64,000 bases of DNA. It comes from Bordetella petrii. GTDB taxonomy: Bacteria; Pseudomonadota; Gammaproteobacteria; Burkholderiales; Burkholderiaceae_B. Positions 28,672 through 36,510 of this stretch are shown here, piece by piece (position 1 is the stretch's first letter; the number at the start of each line of letters is the position of its first letter). The translations under genes were made by a program, and so were the position numbers. The DNA lies in the NCBI RefSeq assembly GCF_017356245.1, contig NZ_JAFMZZ010000001.1:3533201-3597200 (forward strand), read 5' to 3'. The notes under the pieces were generated by a model that was not told the origin of the DNA, did no database searches, and saw nothing but the letters and a program-made list of their open reading frames with translations.

Positions 28672-29670
28672 CTACTTCAGTGAAATGCCCGTGGCGCGCC
28701 CCAGCTTCTGGTAGGCCTGCACCTGGGCCTGCACGAACTCGCGCGTCGCGGCCGCCGCGCGCACGTCCGGCACGCTGCCCAGTTTGCGGGTGCCTTCGTT
28801 CCAGCCGCGGTCCGACGATACACCGCGCAGCACCTCGGCCCATTTGCGCACCGCCGCCTTGTCCATGCCGGGCGGGCCGTACAAGGCGCTCCAGCCCGTA
28901 ATGACCTCGAGCTGCGGAAAACCCGCCTCGCGCGCAGTGGGCACGTCGGGCAGCGTCGGCAGGCGCGCCGGCGTGGTCGTTACCAGGGCGCGCAGGCGGC
29001 CATCGTGCAGCGGGCCGGAGATCGGCGCATAGTTGGTGCAGACAAAATCCACCTGCCCCGACAGGGCCGCCACCACGGCGTCGCCCGAGCCCTTGTAAGT
29101 AATGGGCATGGCCGCGGTGGGCGGCAGCCCCAGCACGCTGAACAGCAGCTGCGGGCCCAGGTTCAGCACCGTGGCCGGGCCGCTGTTGGCGTAGTTCAGC
29201 ACGCCGGGCCTGGCCTTGATGGCCGCCACCAGGTCGGCCAGCGAATGATGCGGCGACTTTGCCGGCACCGCGCATACATAGGGATTCAGCTCCAGCAGGC
29301 CCAGGAAGGTGAAGTCGTCCCAGCGGTACGACAGGCTCTGCTGCAGGGCCGGCAGGATGGCCTGCGACCCCACGCGCGCCATCAGCAGGGTATAGCCGTC
29401 GGGGTCGGCCTCTTTCACGTATTGCGAGCCGATGGCGCCGTTGGCGCCGGCGCGGTTCAGCACCACCAGGGGCTGGCCCAGGTAGCGCTGCGTCGCGGCG
29501 GCCAGGTTGCGGGCCGCCAGGTCGGCGTCGCCGCCCACGCTGAACGGCGTCACCAGGGTGACCGCCCGCTGGGGATATGGCTGCGCCATGCCGCTGCCCG
29601 CCAGCATCATGCTGCCCGCCAGCCAGGCCGCGGCCGCCAGCAGCCGCCACAGAGTTGCCCGTATTGCCAT
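28672..29670 (-). CDS. Bug/TctC-family periplasmic solute-binding protein
   Basis: A 332-residue Bug receptor with a signal peptide ending near SGMAQPYP. Family phrases are VTLVTPFSVGGDADLAAR, VVLNRAGANGAIGS, PDGYTLLMARVGSQ and LPDVPTAREAGFPQ. The usual PFPPGG loop is altered to PFSVGG, which may change ligand contacts. GAGGAG lies 8 nt before the ATG. It sits in the middle of the Sdh/fumarase-like operon, so it probably captures that pathway's substrate, likely a carboxylate. Confidence 0.88.
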   Translation of the reverse strand: MAIRATLWRLLAAAAWLAGSMMLAGSGMAQPYPQRAVTLVTPFSVGGDADLAARNLAAATQRYLGQPLVVLNRAGANGAIGSQYVKEADPDGYTLLMARVGSQAILPALQQSLSYRWDDFTFLGLLELNPYVCAVPAKSPHHSLADLVAAIKARPGVLNYANSGPATVLNLGPQLLFSVLGLPPTAAMPITYKGSGDAVVAALSGQVDFVCTNYAPISGPLHDGRLRALVTTTPARLPTLPDVPTAREAGFPQLEVITGWSALYGPPGMDKAAVRKWAEVLRGVSSDRGWNEGTRKLGSVPDVRAAAATREFVQAQVQAYQKLGRATGISLK

Positions 29671-29722
29671 GCTTGTCTCCTCGAATGCCGGCCCTGTTTT
29701 CAGGTGTCCGGCCGAACCGGCG

Positions 29723-31456
29723 TCAAGCCGCCGCCTGCTGCAACAAGGTCTGCCCCGGCTGCACGCGCGTGAACTGCACAGGCCGCCGGCTGACCTGCAT
29801 GACCCCGTCCTGCTGCGCCACCACCGAAAACCAGGAATGCTCCAGGTCGCGCACCTCGGGGAAATCGGCCCGGAAATGTGCGCCGCGCGAGTCTTCGCGC
29901 GCCAGCGCGGCGCGCACGATGGCTTCGCTGACATGCACCAGGCTGTCCAGGTTCAGCCAGTCGTGCCAGGCCATGTTGTACGCGCGGGTGGCTTCCGTGA
30001 CGCCCATCTGGTCGAGCTCGCCACGCAGATCGCCCAGGGCGGACAGCGCGCGGTTCAGGCCGGCGGCGTCGCGCACGATGCCGGCGTCGTCCCACATCAC
30101 GCTGGACAGCCGCTCGCGCAGCGCATGCAGGTCGCCGCCGCGGCGCGCCAGCGGCGCCTGCGCGCGCGCCAATGCCGCCTGCAGCGCCGCGGCATCGGGT
30201 TCGGCCCAGTCCTGGCCGGGCGTCCAGCGCGCCATGGCGTCGCCGGCAATGCCGCCGAACACCGTGGAATTGGCCACGCCGTTGCCGCCCAGCCGGTTGG
30301 CGCCGTGCACGCCGCCGGTGTCTTCGCCGGCGGCATACAGCCCCGCCAGCGCCGTGCGGCAATCGGGCTGGAACAGCACGCCGCCCATCATGTAATGCGC
30401 CGTGGGCACCACCTCGACCCGCCCCCCGGCCAAGTCGAATCCGCAGTCGGCGCAGCGCTCGACCATGCCCTTGAACTGGCGGCGCACGTTGTCCGGCCCC
30501 AGGTGGCCCATCTCGATATACACGCCGCCATTGGGCGAGGTGCGTCCGGCGCGCATCTCGGCATAGATGCCGCGCGACACGATGTCGCGGGTGGCCCGCT
30601 CGCCGCGCGGATCCACCGCCTGCATGAAGCGTTCGCCGGCGCCGTTGAGCAGGTACCCGCCCGCGCCGCGCAGGCCTTCTTCCAGCACGGTGCCCGTCAT
30701 GCGGGTGTCGGCGCCCGCCAGCAGGCCGGTGGGATGGAACTGCACCATTTCCATGTCGCGCAGGCCCAGCCCGGCACGCAGGGCCATCGACAGGCCGTCG
30801 CAGCTCTTGTCGCCCGAAGGCGTGTGGAAGCGGTACATGGTGGGGCCGCCGCCGGTGGCCAGCAGCACGGCCTTGGCGCGCACCAGCACGAACCCGCCGG
30901 TGCGGATGTCTATCATCAGCACGCCCGCGATGCGCCGGCCGTCGCGCGCGGGCACCAGCGCCACCGCGCGGTGCTCTTCCATGCGGTGGATGCGGCGCGC
31001 CCACACCTGTTCGGCCAGCCGGTTGATGATCTCGATGCCGGTCAGGTCGCCCTTGTGCACCGTGCGGTCGAAGGTCTGGCCGGCAAAGGCTTTCTGGTGC
31101 AGGGTGCCGTCGGCATTGCGGTCGAAGAAACAGCCCAGTTCGTTTTCCAGCTCGTGGATGCGCTCGACCGCCGTGTTCACCAGCGTCCAGGCCAGTTCCT
31201 GGTCGGGCAGCCACTTGCCGCCTTCGATGGTGTCCATGAAATGCCGCTCGGGCGAATCGCCTTCGGCCAGGGCCACGTTGTAGCCGCCCTGCACCATGCG
31301 CGTGCAGCCGCATTTGCCCAGCAGCCCCTTCACCGCCACCGTAATGTCCAGGCCGGGCGCCGCGTCGTGCGTATGCAGGGCCGCGAACAGCCCGGCGCCG
31401 CCCGAGCCCAGGATCAGCACATCAGTCTGGCGCACCTGCATCCCGGCCGCGCTCAT
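29723..31456 (-). CDS. Succinate dehydrogenase/fumarate reductase-like flavoprotein subunit
   Basis: A 577-residue flavoprotein with FAD motif LGSGGAGL (about 16-23) and C4-dicarboxylate active-site motifs FHPTGL, AHYMMGG and HGANRLGGN all present. The His that binds FAD covalently in SdhA (SHT motif) is replaced: the equivalent stretch reads KCGCTRMVQGG with Cys51 at that place, so FAD is probably non-covalent. The ATG overlaps the stop of the beta hydratase gene (ATGA). It forms an accessory complex with the sdhB-like and two anchor genes upstream. The substrate is probably a succinate analogue. Confidence 0.85.
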   Translation of the reverse strand: MSAAGMQVRQTDVLILGSGGAGLFAALHTHDAAPGLDITVAVKGLLGKCGCTRMVQGGYNVALAEGDSPERHFMDTIEGGKWLPDQELAWTLVNTAVERIHELENELGCFFDRNADGTLHQKAFAGQTFDRTVHKGDLTGIEIINRLAEQVWARRIHRMEEHRAVALVPARDGRRIAGVLMIDIRTGGFVLVRAKAVLLATGGGPTMYRFHTPSGDKSCDGLSMALRAGLGLRDMEMVQFHPTGLLAGADTRMTGTVLEEGLRGAGGYLLNGAGERFMQAVDPRGERATRDIVSRGIYAEMRAGRTSPNGGVYIEMGHLGPDNVRRQFKGMVERCADCGFDLAGGRVEVVPTAHYMMGGVLFQPDCRTALAGLYAAGEDTGGVHGANRLGGNGVANSTVFGGIAGDAMARWTPGQDWAEPDAAALQAALARAQAPLARRGGDLHALRERLSSVMWDDAGIVRDAAGLNRALSALGDLRGELDQMGVTEATRAYNMAWHDWLNLDSLVHVSEAIVRAALAREDSRGAHFRADFPEVRDLEHSWFSVVAQQDGVMQVSRRPVQFTRVQPGQTLLQQAAA

Positions 31457-32064
31457 CGCCCCACTCCCAGGCTGGCCAGCACGGCTTGGCGCCGCGCGGC
31501 GACATCTTCGGCCACCTGGTCGTACAGCGACCCGCCGTGGCTGTCCATGGCCACCAGCAGCGGCCCGAAGTCGCGGATGCGGAATTTCCACAGCGACTCG
31601 GGGTTCAGGTCGTCCAGGTCGACATCTTCGATGCACTCGATCCAGGTGGTCTCCAGCGCCGCGGTGCCGCCCACGATGGCCAGGTAGGCGCCGCCCTGCT
31701 CCATGAACGCCTGGCGGGATCCCTGCTGCATGCCGCCCTTGCCGATGATCAGGCGCACCCCGCACTGGCGCATCAACTGGCCCGTAAAGCGCTCCATGCG
31801 CGCCGACGTGGTGGTGCCAATGCACACGGATTCGTAGCCGGCCGGGTTGCGCGGCGACGCCTCAACCTTGCGGACATTCGGCGCGGTGTGGATGACCGCG
31901 TGGCCGTCCATGTCGAAGCGGGTGGCGCGGCCCTGGTCGAACAGGGCGATATAGCTGGCATCGCGGATGCCGAACAGCGTGTGCTGCAAGGTCACGGTGT
32001 CGCCCACGCGCAGCGCGCGCGCCTGCGCCTCGGTGATCGGCATGGCCAGGTTGTGGTGAGTCAT
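31453..32064 (-). CDS. Class I fumarase/tartrate dehydratase-type hydratase, beta subunit
   Basis: A 203-residue C-terminal-type subunit of the Fe-S hydro-lyase family (fumarase/TtdB). Recognisable features are LRVGDTVTLQHTLFGIRDAS near the N-terminus, IGTTTSARM, and GKGGM for substrate binding. The size equals TtdB. It is coupled to the flavoprotein gene downstream and follows the alpha subunit by 20 bp. It hydrates fumarate or a substituted fumarate, or dehydrates a malate or tartrate analogue. Confidence 0.88.
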   Translation of the reverse strand: MTHHNLAMPITEAQARALRVGDTVTLQHTLFGIRDASYIALFDQGRATRFDMDGHAVIHTAPNVRKVEASPRNPAGYESVCIGTTTSARMERFTGQLMRQCGVRLIIGKGGMQQGSRQAFMEQGGAYLAIVGGTAALETTWIECIEDVDLDDLNPESLWKFRIRDFGPLLVAMDSHGGSLYDQVAEDVAARRQAVLASLGVGR

Positions 32065-32084
32065 GGCTGCGGCTCCTGGTGCGC

Positions 32085-32963
32085 TCAAAAGCCGTACTGC
32101 ACGCCGCGCGGCGTGAAGGCGGCGCGCGCGCGGCGCGCCGAATGGCATTGCATGTTGACGGCCACGGGGTTCATGGTGATGTGGGTGGCGGCCAGCTCCA
32201 CGTGCACCGCGAAGGCGGTGGCGTCGCCGCCCAGGCCCTGCGGCCCCACGCCCAGCTGGTTGACGGCCTCCGACAGTTCCTGTTCGAGCTGCGCGCCCAG
32301 CGGGTCGCCGCAGCGCGACCCCAGCGGCCGCGTGGCGGCCTGCTTGGCCAGGTGCACGCACAGGTCCGAAGTGCCGCCCACCCCCACGCCCACGATGGTG
32401 GGCGGACAGGTCTTGCCGCCCGCCTGCATCACGCAGTCGATCACAAAGGTCTTGACGGCGTCCAGCCCTTCGGCCGGGATCGCCATGCGCAGGAACGAGT
32501 TGTTCTCGGAACCGCTGCCCTTGGGAATCATCTCGATCTCGAAACGCTCGTCGTCTTCGCAGAAATCAACATGGATGACCGGCACTCCCGGCCCGCACGA
32601 GGTGTGCGCATTCTTGCGGCTGATGGGGTGCACCACGCTCGAACGCAGCGGGTGCTCGCGGGTGGCGCGCTCGCAGCCGGCGCGGATGGCCTGCTTCAGG
32701 CGCCAGCCGTCCAGCGCCACGCGGCGCCCCACCAGCACGTTGTAGATGGGCAGGCCGGTGTCCTGGCACAACAGGTTGTCGCGCGCTTCGGCCACCGCGA
32801 TGTTGGTGGTCATGGTGTCCAGGATGGAACGCGCGCGCTCGGACGATTCGGCGCCGCGCAGGCGCTCGAAACCCTGCTTGATGTCGTCGGGCAGGCGCTT
32901 CAGCGCCCGTATGTACAGTTCGCGCGCGGCATCTTCCACCTGCGCGTAGTCGATCTCGGACAT
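32085..32963 (-). CDS. Class I fumarase/tartrate dehydratase-type hydratase, alpha subunit
   Basis: A 292-residue N-terminal-type subunit carrying the [4Fe-4S] site. Candidate cysteine motifs are LCQDTGLPIYNV, NAHTSCGPGVPVI and GGKTCPPTIVGVGVGG. The size fits TtdA or a split fumarase alpha subunit, and it pairs with the beta subunit 20 bp downstream. Placement among Sdh-like genes suggests that dehydrogenation of a succinate-type compound is followed by hydration of the resulting alkene. Confidence 0.88.
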   Translation of the reverse strand: MSEIDYAQVEDAARELYIRALKRLPDDIKQGFERLRGAESSERARSILDTMTTNIAVAEARDNLLCQDTGLPIYNVLVGRRVALDGWRLKQAIRAGCERATREHPLRSSVVHPISRKNAHTSCGPGVPVIHVDFCEDDERFEIEMIPKGSGSENNSFLRMAIPAEGLDAVKTFVIDCVMQAGGKTCPPTIVGVGVGGTSDLCVHLAKQAATRPLGSRCGDPLGAQLEQELSEAVNQLGVGPQGLGGDATAFAVHVELAATHITMNPVAVNMQCHSARRARAAFTPRGVQYGF

Positions 32964-32966
32964 GGC

Positions 32967-33320
32967 TCAACCCAGCATGTTGGCAACGAACAGCAAAGAC
33001 ACCGCCAGCGAGGCGGCCGTGCCCGCGGCGATCCAGCGCCGCCGCAAGCCGCCCCACGGCGCAAACTCGATCCACAGCAGGCGCAGCCCGCCGGCCAGGT
33101 GCACCGCCAGGCACAGCACCAGCGCCCACTCGCCGAACTTGAAGACGGGCGCCTCGTACCAGCGCAGCGCGCCGTCCAGCGCGGCCTCGCCTCGCAGCGC
33201 CAGCCCCAGCGTCCAGAAATGCACCGGCAGAAACGCCAGCAGCAACAGCCCGGAAATCCGATGCACGGCAAACGCCAGCCAGCTGGCATGCGTACGGGCG
33301 CGAAAGTCATTCAGACGCAT
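32967..33320 (-). CDS. Succinate dehydrogenase cytochrome b-like membrane anchor (SdhC type)
   Basis: A 117-residue protein with three hydrophobic helices. The first carries the SdhC hallmark HRISGLLLLAFLPVHFW, and the second CLAVHLAGGLRLLWIEF contains a likely haem-ligand His. It is 3 bp from the hydratase alpha gene. With the next anchor it would hold the flavoprotein/iron-sulfur pair in the membrane and pass electrons to quinone. Confidence 0.82.
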   Translation of the reverse strand: MRLNDFRARTHASWLAFAVHRISGLLLLAFLPVHFWTLGLALRGEAALDGALRWYEAPVFKFGEWALVLCLAVHLAGGLRLLWIEFAPWGGLRRRWIAAGTAASLAVSLLFVANMLG

Positions 33321-33358
33321 CTCAATGCTCCACCGCGCTTCGGGAGTGGGTCTTCATC

Positions 33359-33700
33359 TCAGCCTCCGAATGTCACGGCGGCCACGGCGCGCCAGCCCAG
33401 CGCCAGCAGCAGCACGCCGGCCGCGAGCCCCAGCGGGCCGGCGGCCTTGCGCGCCGGCGCCCACTCATCCAGCACATTGCGCAGCCCGATGGCGGCATGC
33501 AGCGCCACCAGCGCCACGAAGATGCCGTAGAACGCCATCCACGCCAGGCTGCCGCGCGTGCGGCCCAGGATCTCGGCGGCGCTGAGCCCGCCCCGCACGG
33601 CCAGCGTGATGACAGCCAGGTGCGCCAGCACGAACAACGCCATCGCCATGGCGCTGACACGCTGCCAGTACCAGCGCCGCGCGGCGCCCGCCGCGCTCAT
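33359..33700 (-). CDS. Second membrane anchor subunit of the Sdh-like complex
   Basis: A 113-residue protein with three hydrophobic helices (YWQRVSAMAMALFVLAHLAV; YGIFVALVALHAAIGLRNVL; a C-terminal helix). Histidines in the first two helices could ligate haem or bind quinone. The ATG overlaps the stop of the iron-sulfur subunit gene (ATGA). It resembles SdhD/FrdD-type anchors only weakly, so the call depends on context. Confidence 0.78.
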   Translation of the reverse strand: MSAAGAARRWYWQRVSAMAMALFVLAHLAVITLAVRGGLSAAEILGRTRGSLAWMAFYGIFVALVALHAAIGLRNVLDEWAPARKAAGPLGLAAGVLLLALGWRAVAAVTFGG

Positions 33701-34494
33701 GGCGCGGCTCCGGACAGGCTGGCCGCATGGCCGGCCCCGTCGCCGGCGTCGCCGGTATCGGGCAATTCGCCGCGCACGGCGGCCCGCGCGGTCACGCGCT
33801 TGAGCCCGGCGATTGCGGCGGTGGGCGCGATGCCCTTGGGACATCGCACCGTACAGGACCCTTGTGTATGGCAGCTGTGGCAGCCGGCGTCGCCCGCCAC
33901 TGCCGCCAGGCGCCGCGCGCCGGCGCTGTCGCGCTCGTCGTTCACCAGGGTCCAGGCGCGATTCAGCGCCGCGGGCCCCAGGAACTGCGGCTTCCAGCTG
34001 ACCACATCGCACGAGGCATAGCAGACCCCGCAGCCGATGCATTCGATGCCGGCGTCGGCGGCGCGCCGCCGGGGCGAAGCCGGATCGACGCGCGCCACCG
34101 GATCATGGCGGCCGGCATGCCCGGCAAAGCGGCCCTGCGCGCGCTGCCACTTGTCGAAAAACGGCGCCATGTCGGTAACCAGGTCTTTGACGATGGGCAG
34201 GTTCGACAGCGGCGCCAGCTCGATGCGGCCGCCGCGCGCCACGCGCGAGACATGGGTGCGGCAGGTCCAGCGCGCCACGCCGTTGACCGTCATGGCGCAC
34301 GACCCGCACATGCCCACGCGGCACGCATAGCGGTACGACAGCGTCGAATCCAGGTGCCGCTGGATGTGGGTGGCCACGTCCAGCACCGTCTGGTTGTCGC
34401 GGCGCGGCACCTCGAACACCTGAAAGCCGCCGTCGGCGCCGCCGCGCCACACGCTGACCCGCAGGACGCCGGAACTCGAATCTTGCTGTGGCAT
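33697..34494 (-). CDS. Succinate dehydrogenase/fumarate reductase-like iron-sulfur subunit
   Basis: A 265-residue SdhB-type protein. The [2Fe-2S] cysteines are C58, C63, C66 and C78. The second cluster motif CIGCGVCYASC gives C152, C155, C158 and C162, and C205/C208, C214 and C218 follow, enough for the [4Fe-4S] and [3Fe-4S] centres. A His/Asp/Arg-rich insertion at about 120-148 and a Gly/Asp-rich tail differ from canonical SdhB. It is the first gene of the operon and is divergent from a LysR gene. Confidence 0.88.
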   Translation of the reverse strand: MPQQDSSSGVLRVSVWRGGADGGFQVFEVPRRDNQTVLDVATHIQRHLDSTLSYRYACRVGMCGSCAMTVNGVARWTCRTHVSRVARGGRIELAPLSNLPIVKDLVTDMAPFFDKWQRAQGRFAGHAGRHDPVARVDPASPRRRAADAGIECIGCGVCYASCDVVSWKPQFLGPAALNRAWTLVNDERDSAGARRLAAVAGDAGCHSCHTQGSCTVRCPKGIAPTAAIAGLKRVTARAAVRGELPDTGDAGDGAGHAASLSGAAP

Positions 34495-34539
34495 GCCTGT
34501 TCTGCCCCAAAAACAATGCTTTTCATGGTGCGCTGCGCT

Positions 34540-34568
34540 TTGACAAAAGTAAAACTATTAATTATTTT
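34540..34568 (+). promoter_or_regulatory. Promoter candidate in the LysR/Sdh-like operon spacer
   Basis: TTGACA (34540-34545) and TATTTT (34563-34568) are 17 bp apart. They overlap an imperfect AT-rich dyad, AAAACTATTAATTATTTT (34551-34568). The 109-bp spacer is a sharp low-GC island and must carry the sites for the divergent operon. A second -10-like TATACT is at 34588-34593, so close to the ATG at 34604 that transcripts from it would be nearly leaderless. Confidence 0.5.
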
Positions 34569-34603
34569 CGGTAGACCAAATTTTTCTTATACTTACGCGC
34601 GCC

Positions 34604-35476
34604 ATGCCGTCCATCCGCCAATTCCGCACTGCCCTGGCGGCCGCCCAGCTGGGCAGCTTCGTGGCGGCCGGCCGCCATGTCGGGCTGACCCAGGCCGCCG
34701 TCAGCCTGCAGATCAAGAACCTGGAAAGCGAACTGGACACGCAGCTGTTCGAACGCCGCGCGCAGGCCGCGGTGCCCACGCCGCACGGCCGCCAGATCCT
34801 GGCCGAACTGGAAGACCTGGTGGCGCGCTACGAGCAGTTGCTGGCGCAAAGCGGCGACACGCTGCGCGGCAGCCTGCGCATCGGCACGCTGGTGTCGTCG
34901 CTGATGGGCACCTTCGGCACCGTGCTGGCGCGCATCAAGCGCGACTACCCCGGCCTGCACATCACGCTGCTGGCGGGGCAATCAGCCGATTTCGCGGCGC
35001 GCGTGGCGGCCGGCGAACTGGACGCGGCCGTGGTCACCGAGCCGCCGCACGGCGTCGAGCCCGCCCTGGTATGGGCGCCGCTGTACCAGGAGCCCCTGGT
35101 GCTGATCGCGGCCGCGCGGCTGCGCCACAAATCAGTGGCGTCGCTGCTGGCCACCGAGCCCTTCCTGCAATTCGACCGCTCGCTCTGGACCGGCCACCTG
35201 ATCACCGAGGCGCTGGCGCGCCAAGGCGCGGCGCCGAACGCCATTCTGGAACTGAACTCCATCGAGGCCATCGCCGAACTGGTCCGCCAGGACTACGGCG
35301 TGGCGGTGGTGCCGCTGCTGGCCAACGCCAACTGGCGCGCCAGCAAGCAGCTGGCGGTCAAGCCGCTGCCCGGGCCGGCGATCATGCGGCGGGTGGGCAT
35401 GCTGGAACGGCGCCGCCACGGCAAGCAGGCGATCACGCACACCCTGCGGGGAATGTTCGCGCAGGCCGCTGGGTAG
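34604..35476 (+). CDS. LysR-family regulator of the Sdh/fumarase-like operon
   Basis: A 290-residue LysR protein with an N-terminal winged helix (FRTALAAAQLGSFVAAGRHVGLTQAAVSLQIKNLE, in two adjoining pieces) and a C-terminal effector domain. Its position, divergent 109 bp from the operon start, makes it the probable activator. No ribosome-binding site is visible before the ATG and a -10-like TATACT lies only 11 nt upstream, so leaderless or unusual initiation is possible. The effector is unknown. Confidence 0.88.
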   Translation: MPSIRQFRTALAAAQLGSFVAAGRHVGLTQAAVSLQIKNLESELDTQLFERRAQAAVPTPHGRQILAELEDLVARYEQLLAQSGDTLRGSLRIGTLVSSLMGTFGTVLARIKRDYPGLHITLLAGQSADFAARVAAGELDAAVVTEPPHGVEPALVWAPLYQEPLVLIAAARLRHKSVASLLATEPFLQFDRSLWTGHLITEALARQGAAPNAILELNSIEAIAELVRQDYGVAVVPLLANANWRASKQLAVKPLPGPAIMRRVGMLERRRHGKQAITHTLRGMFAQAAG

Positions 35477-35555
35477 GGCGGGCCCGGGCACGCTTCGGAT
35501 CGGTCCGATAACTCGGCGCCCGGCGCGGCAACACGCTGGCGGGAATCCGGCACGC

Positions 35556-35825
35556 ATGGAAAATCGGCTCCGCCGTTTCCGGCCCCGCCACTCTTCGCAC
35601 TCCCCCGCCATGCCAGCAAAACCCCTTTCCAATCGCGAACGCGATTGCCTGCACTGGTCTGCATTGGGCAAGACCAGCTGGGAAATCTCCGTCATCCTCG
35701 GCGTCAGCGAACGCACGGTCAATTTCCACATCGGCAACGCCTGCAGCAAGCTGGGGGTCTACAACCGCCGCGCCGCGGTAGCCGTGGCGCTCAGCCAGGG
35801 CCTGCTGCCCGCGCTTATCGGTTGA
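35556..35825 (+). CDS. Orphan LuxR-type HTH protein
   Basis: An 89-residue protein (or 71 if started at 35610) consisting almost only of a LuxR/GerE HTH domain: LSNRERDCLHWSALGKTSWEISVILGVSERTVNFHIGNAC, given here as continuous family hallmark positions 22-61. No autoinducer or receiver domain is present. Stand-alone HTH proteins of this type resemble the C-terminal end of LuxR-type quorum regulators. It overlaps the convergent lipoprotein gene by 11 bp. Confidence 0.75.
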   Translation: MENRLRRFRPRHSSHSPAMPAKPLSNRERDCLHWSALGKTSWEISVILGVSERTVNFHIGNACSKLGVYNRRAAVAVALSQGLLPALIG

Positions 35826-36351
35826 GCTTCACCGCGCGCACGAATTCCTGCGCGCGCGCTCTGGGCAGGCTGTCCGGGCTGCCGGCGGCCACCGCGTCGA
35901 TCAGCATGCTGTCCGTCACCCACACCCTGGCCAGCAGCCAGCCGGGTTTCTGCCCCGCCTGGCCGTGCACCTCGATCTCATCGCCATAGTCTGGCAGCGC
36001 CTGGGGCGGCTGGGCGCCCAGGTTGGCATACAACGATTGCATCAAGGCGCGGCCCAGCGCCTCGCGCGCGGCCGCATCGCCGGCCAGCCCGAGCGGCAGC
36101 GGCGCATGGCCCACCGCGAACATCGCGCCGTCCACCTCGGCCATGGCCAGCGTGAACCGCAGCGCCTGGCCGCCCAAAGAAATCTCGCGCGTCTGCGTCT
36201 GCACCCGGGCCGGAAACGCCGCGCGCGCATGGCCGTCGGCCACCTCTATTTCGCGCCAGTTGTAACTGGGCGAGCAGGCCGCCAGCAGCAGGGCCGCGCA
36301 CAACAGCTGCGGCAGCCGCGCGGACAACAGGCGAAACAGCTTGGAAATCAT
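35815..36351 (-). CDS. Predicted lipoprotein of unknown function
   Basis: A 178-residue protein with a lipoprotein signal peptide: hydrophobic stretch LLCAALLLAAC with lipobox Cys26. After cleavage the mature part begins CSPSYNWREIEV. I do not recognise a characterised domain; the rest looks like a small soluble envelope domain. The start ATG at 36351 is chosen because it gives the signal peptide directly; the frame extends far upstream but only antisense to gshA. It is divergent from gshA. Confidence 0.8.
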   Translation of the reverse strand: MISKLFRLLSARLPQLLCAALLLAACSPSYNWREIEVADGHARAAFPARVQTQTREISLGGQALRFTLAMAEVDGAMFAVGHAPLPLGLAGDAAAREALGRALMQSLYANLGAQPPQALPDYGDEIEVHGQAGQKPGWLLARVWVTDSMLIDAVAAGSPDSLPRARAQEFVRAVKLNR

Positions 36352-36510
36352 GGTGTTGCGGTCTCCAGTACGCGTCAGGGATACTGCATGATTGTCGCCG
36401 ATCCCGGGGCGGCGCTGTGTCTGGTCAATTGTCCCTGGCGGCAGTGCAGGCTCCCTCGGCACGAATTGCCCACACCTCGTAAAATCCGCGCTCAATCCCC
36501 GAATATCGAT

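Noticed and set aside
29723..31456. L-aspartate oxidase (NadB)
   Set aside because: Non-covalent FAD would fit, but the protein is encoded with SdhB-like and membrane anchor subunits, which NadB does not have.
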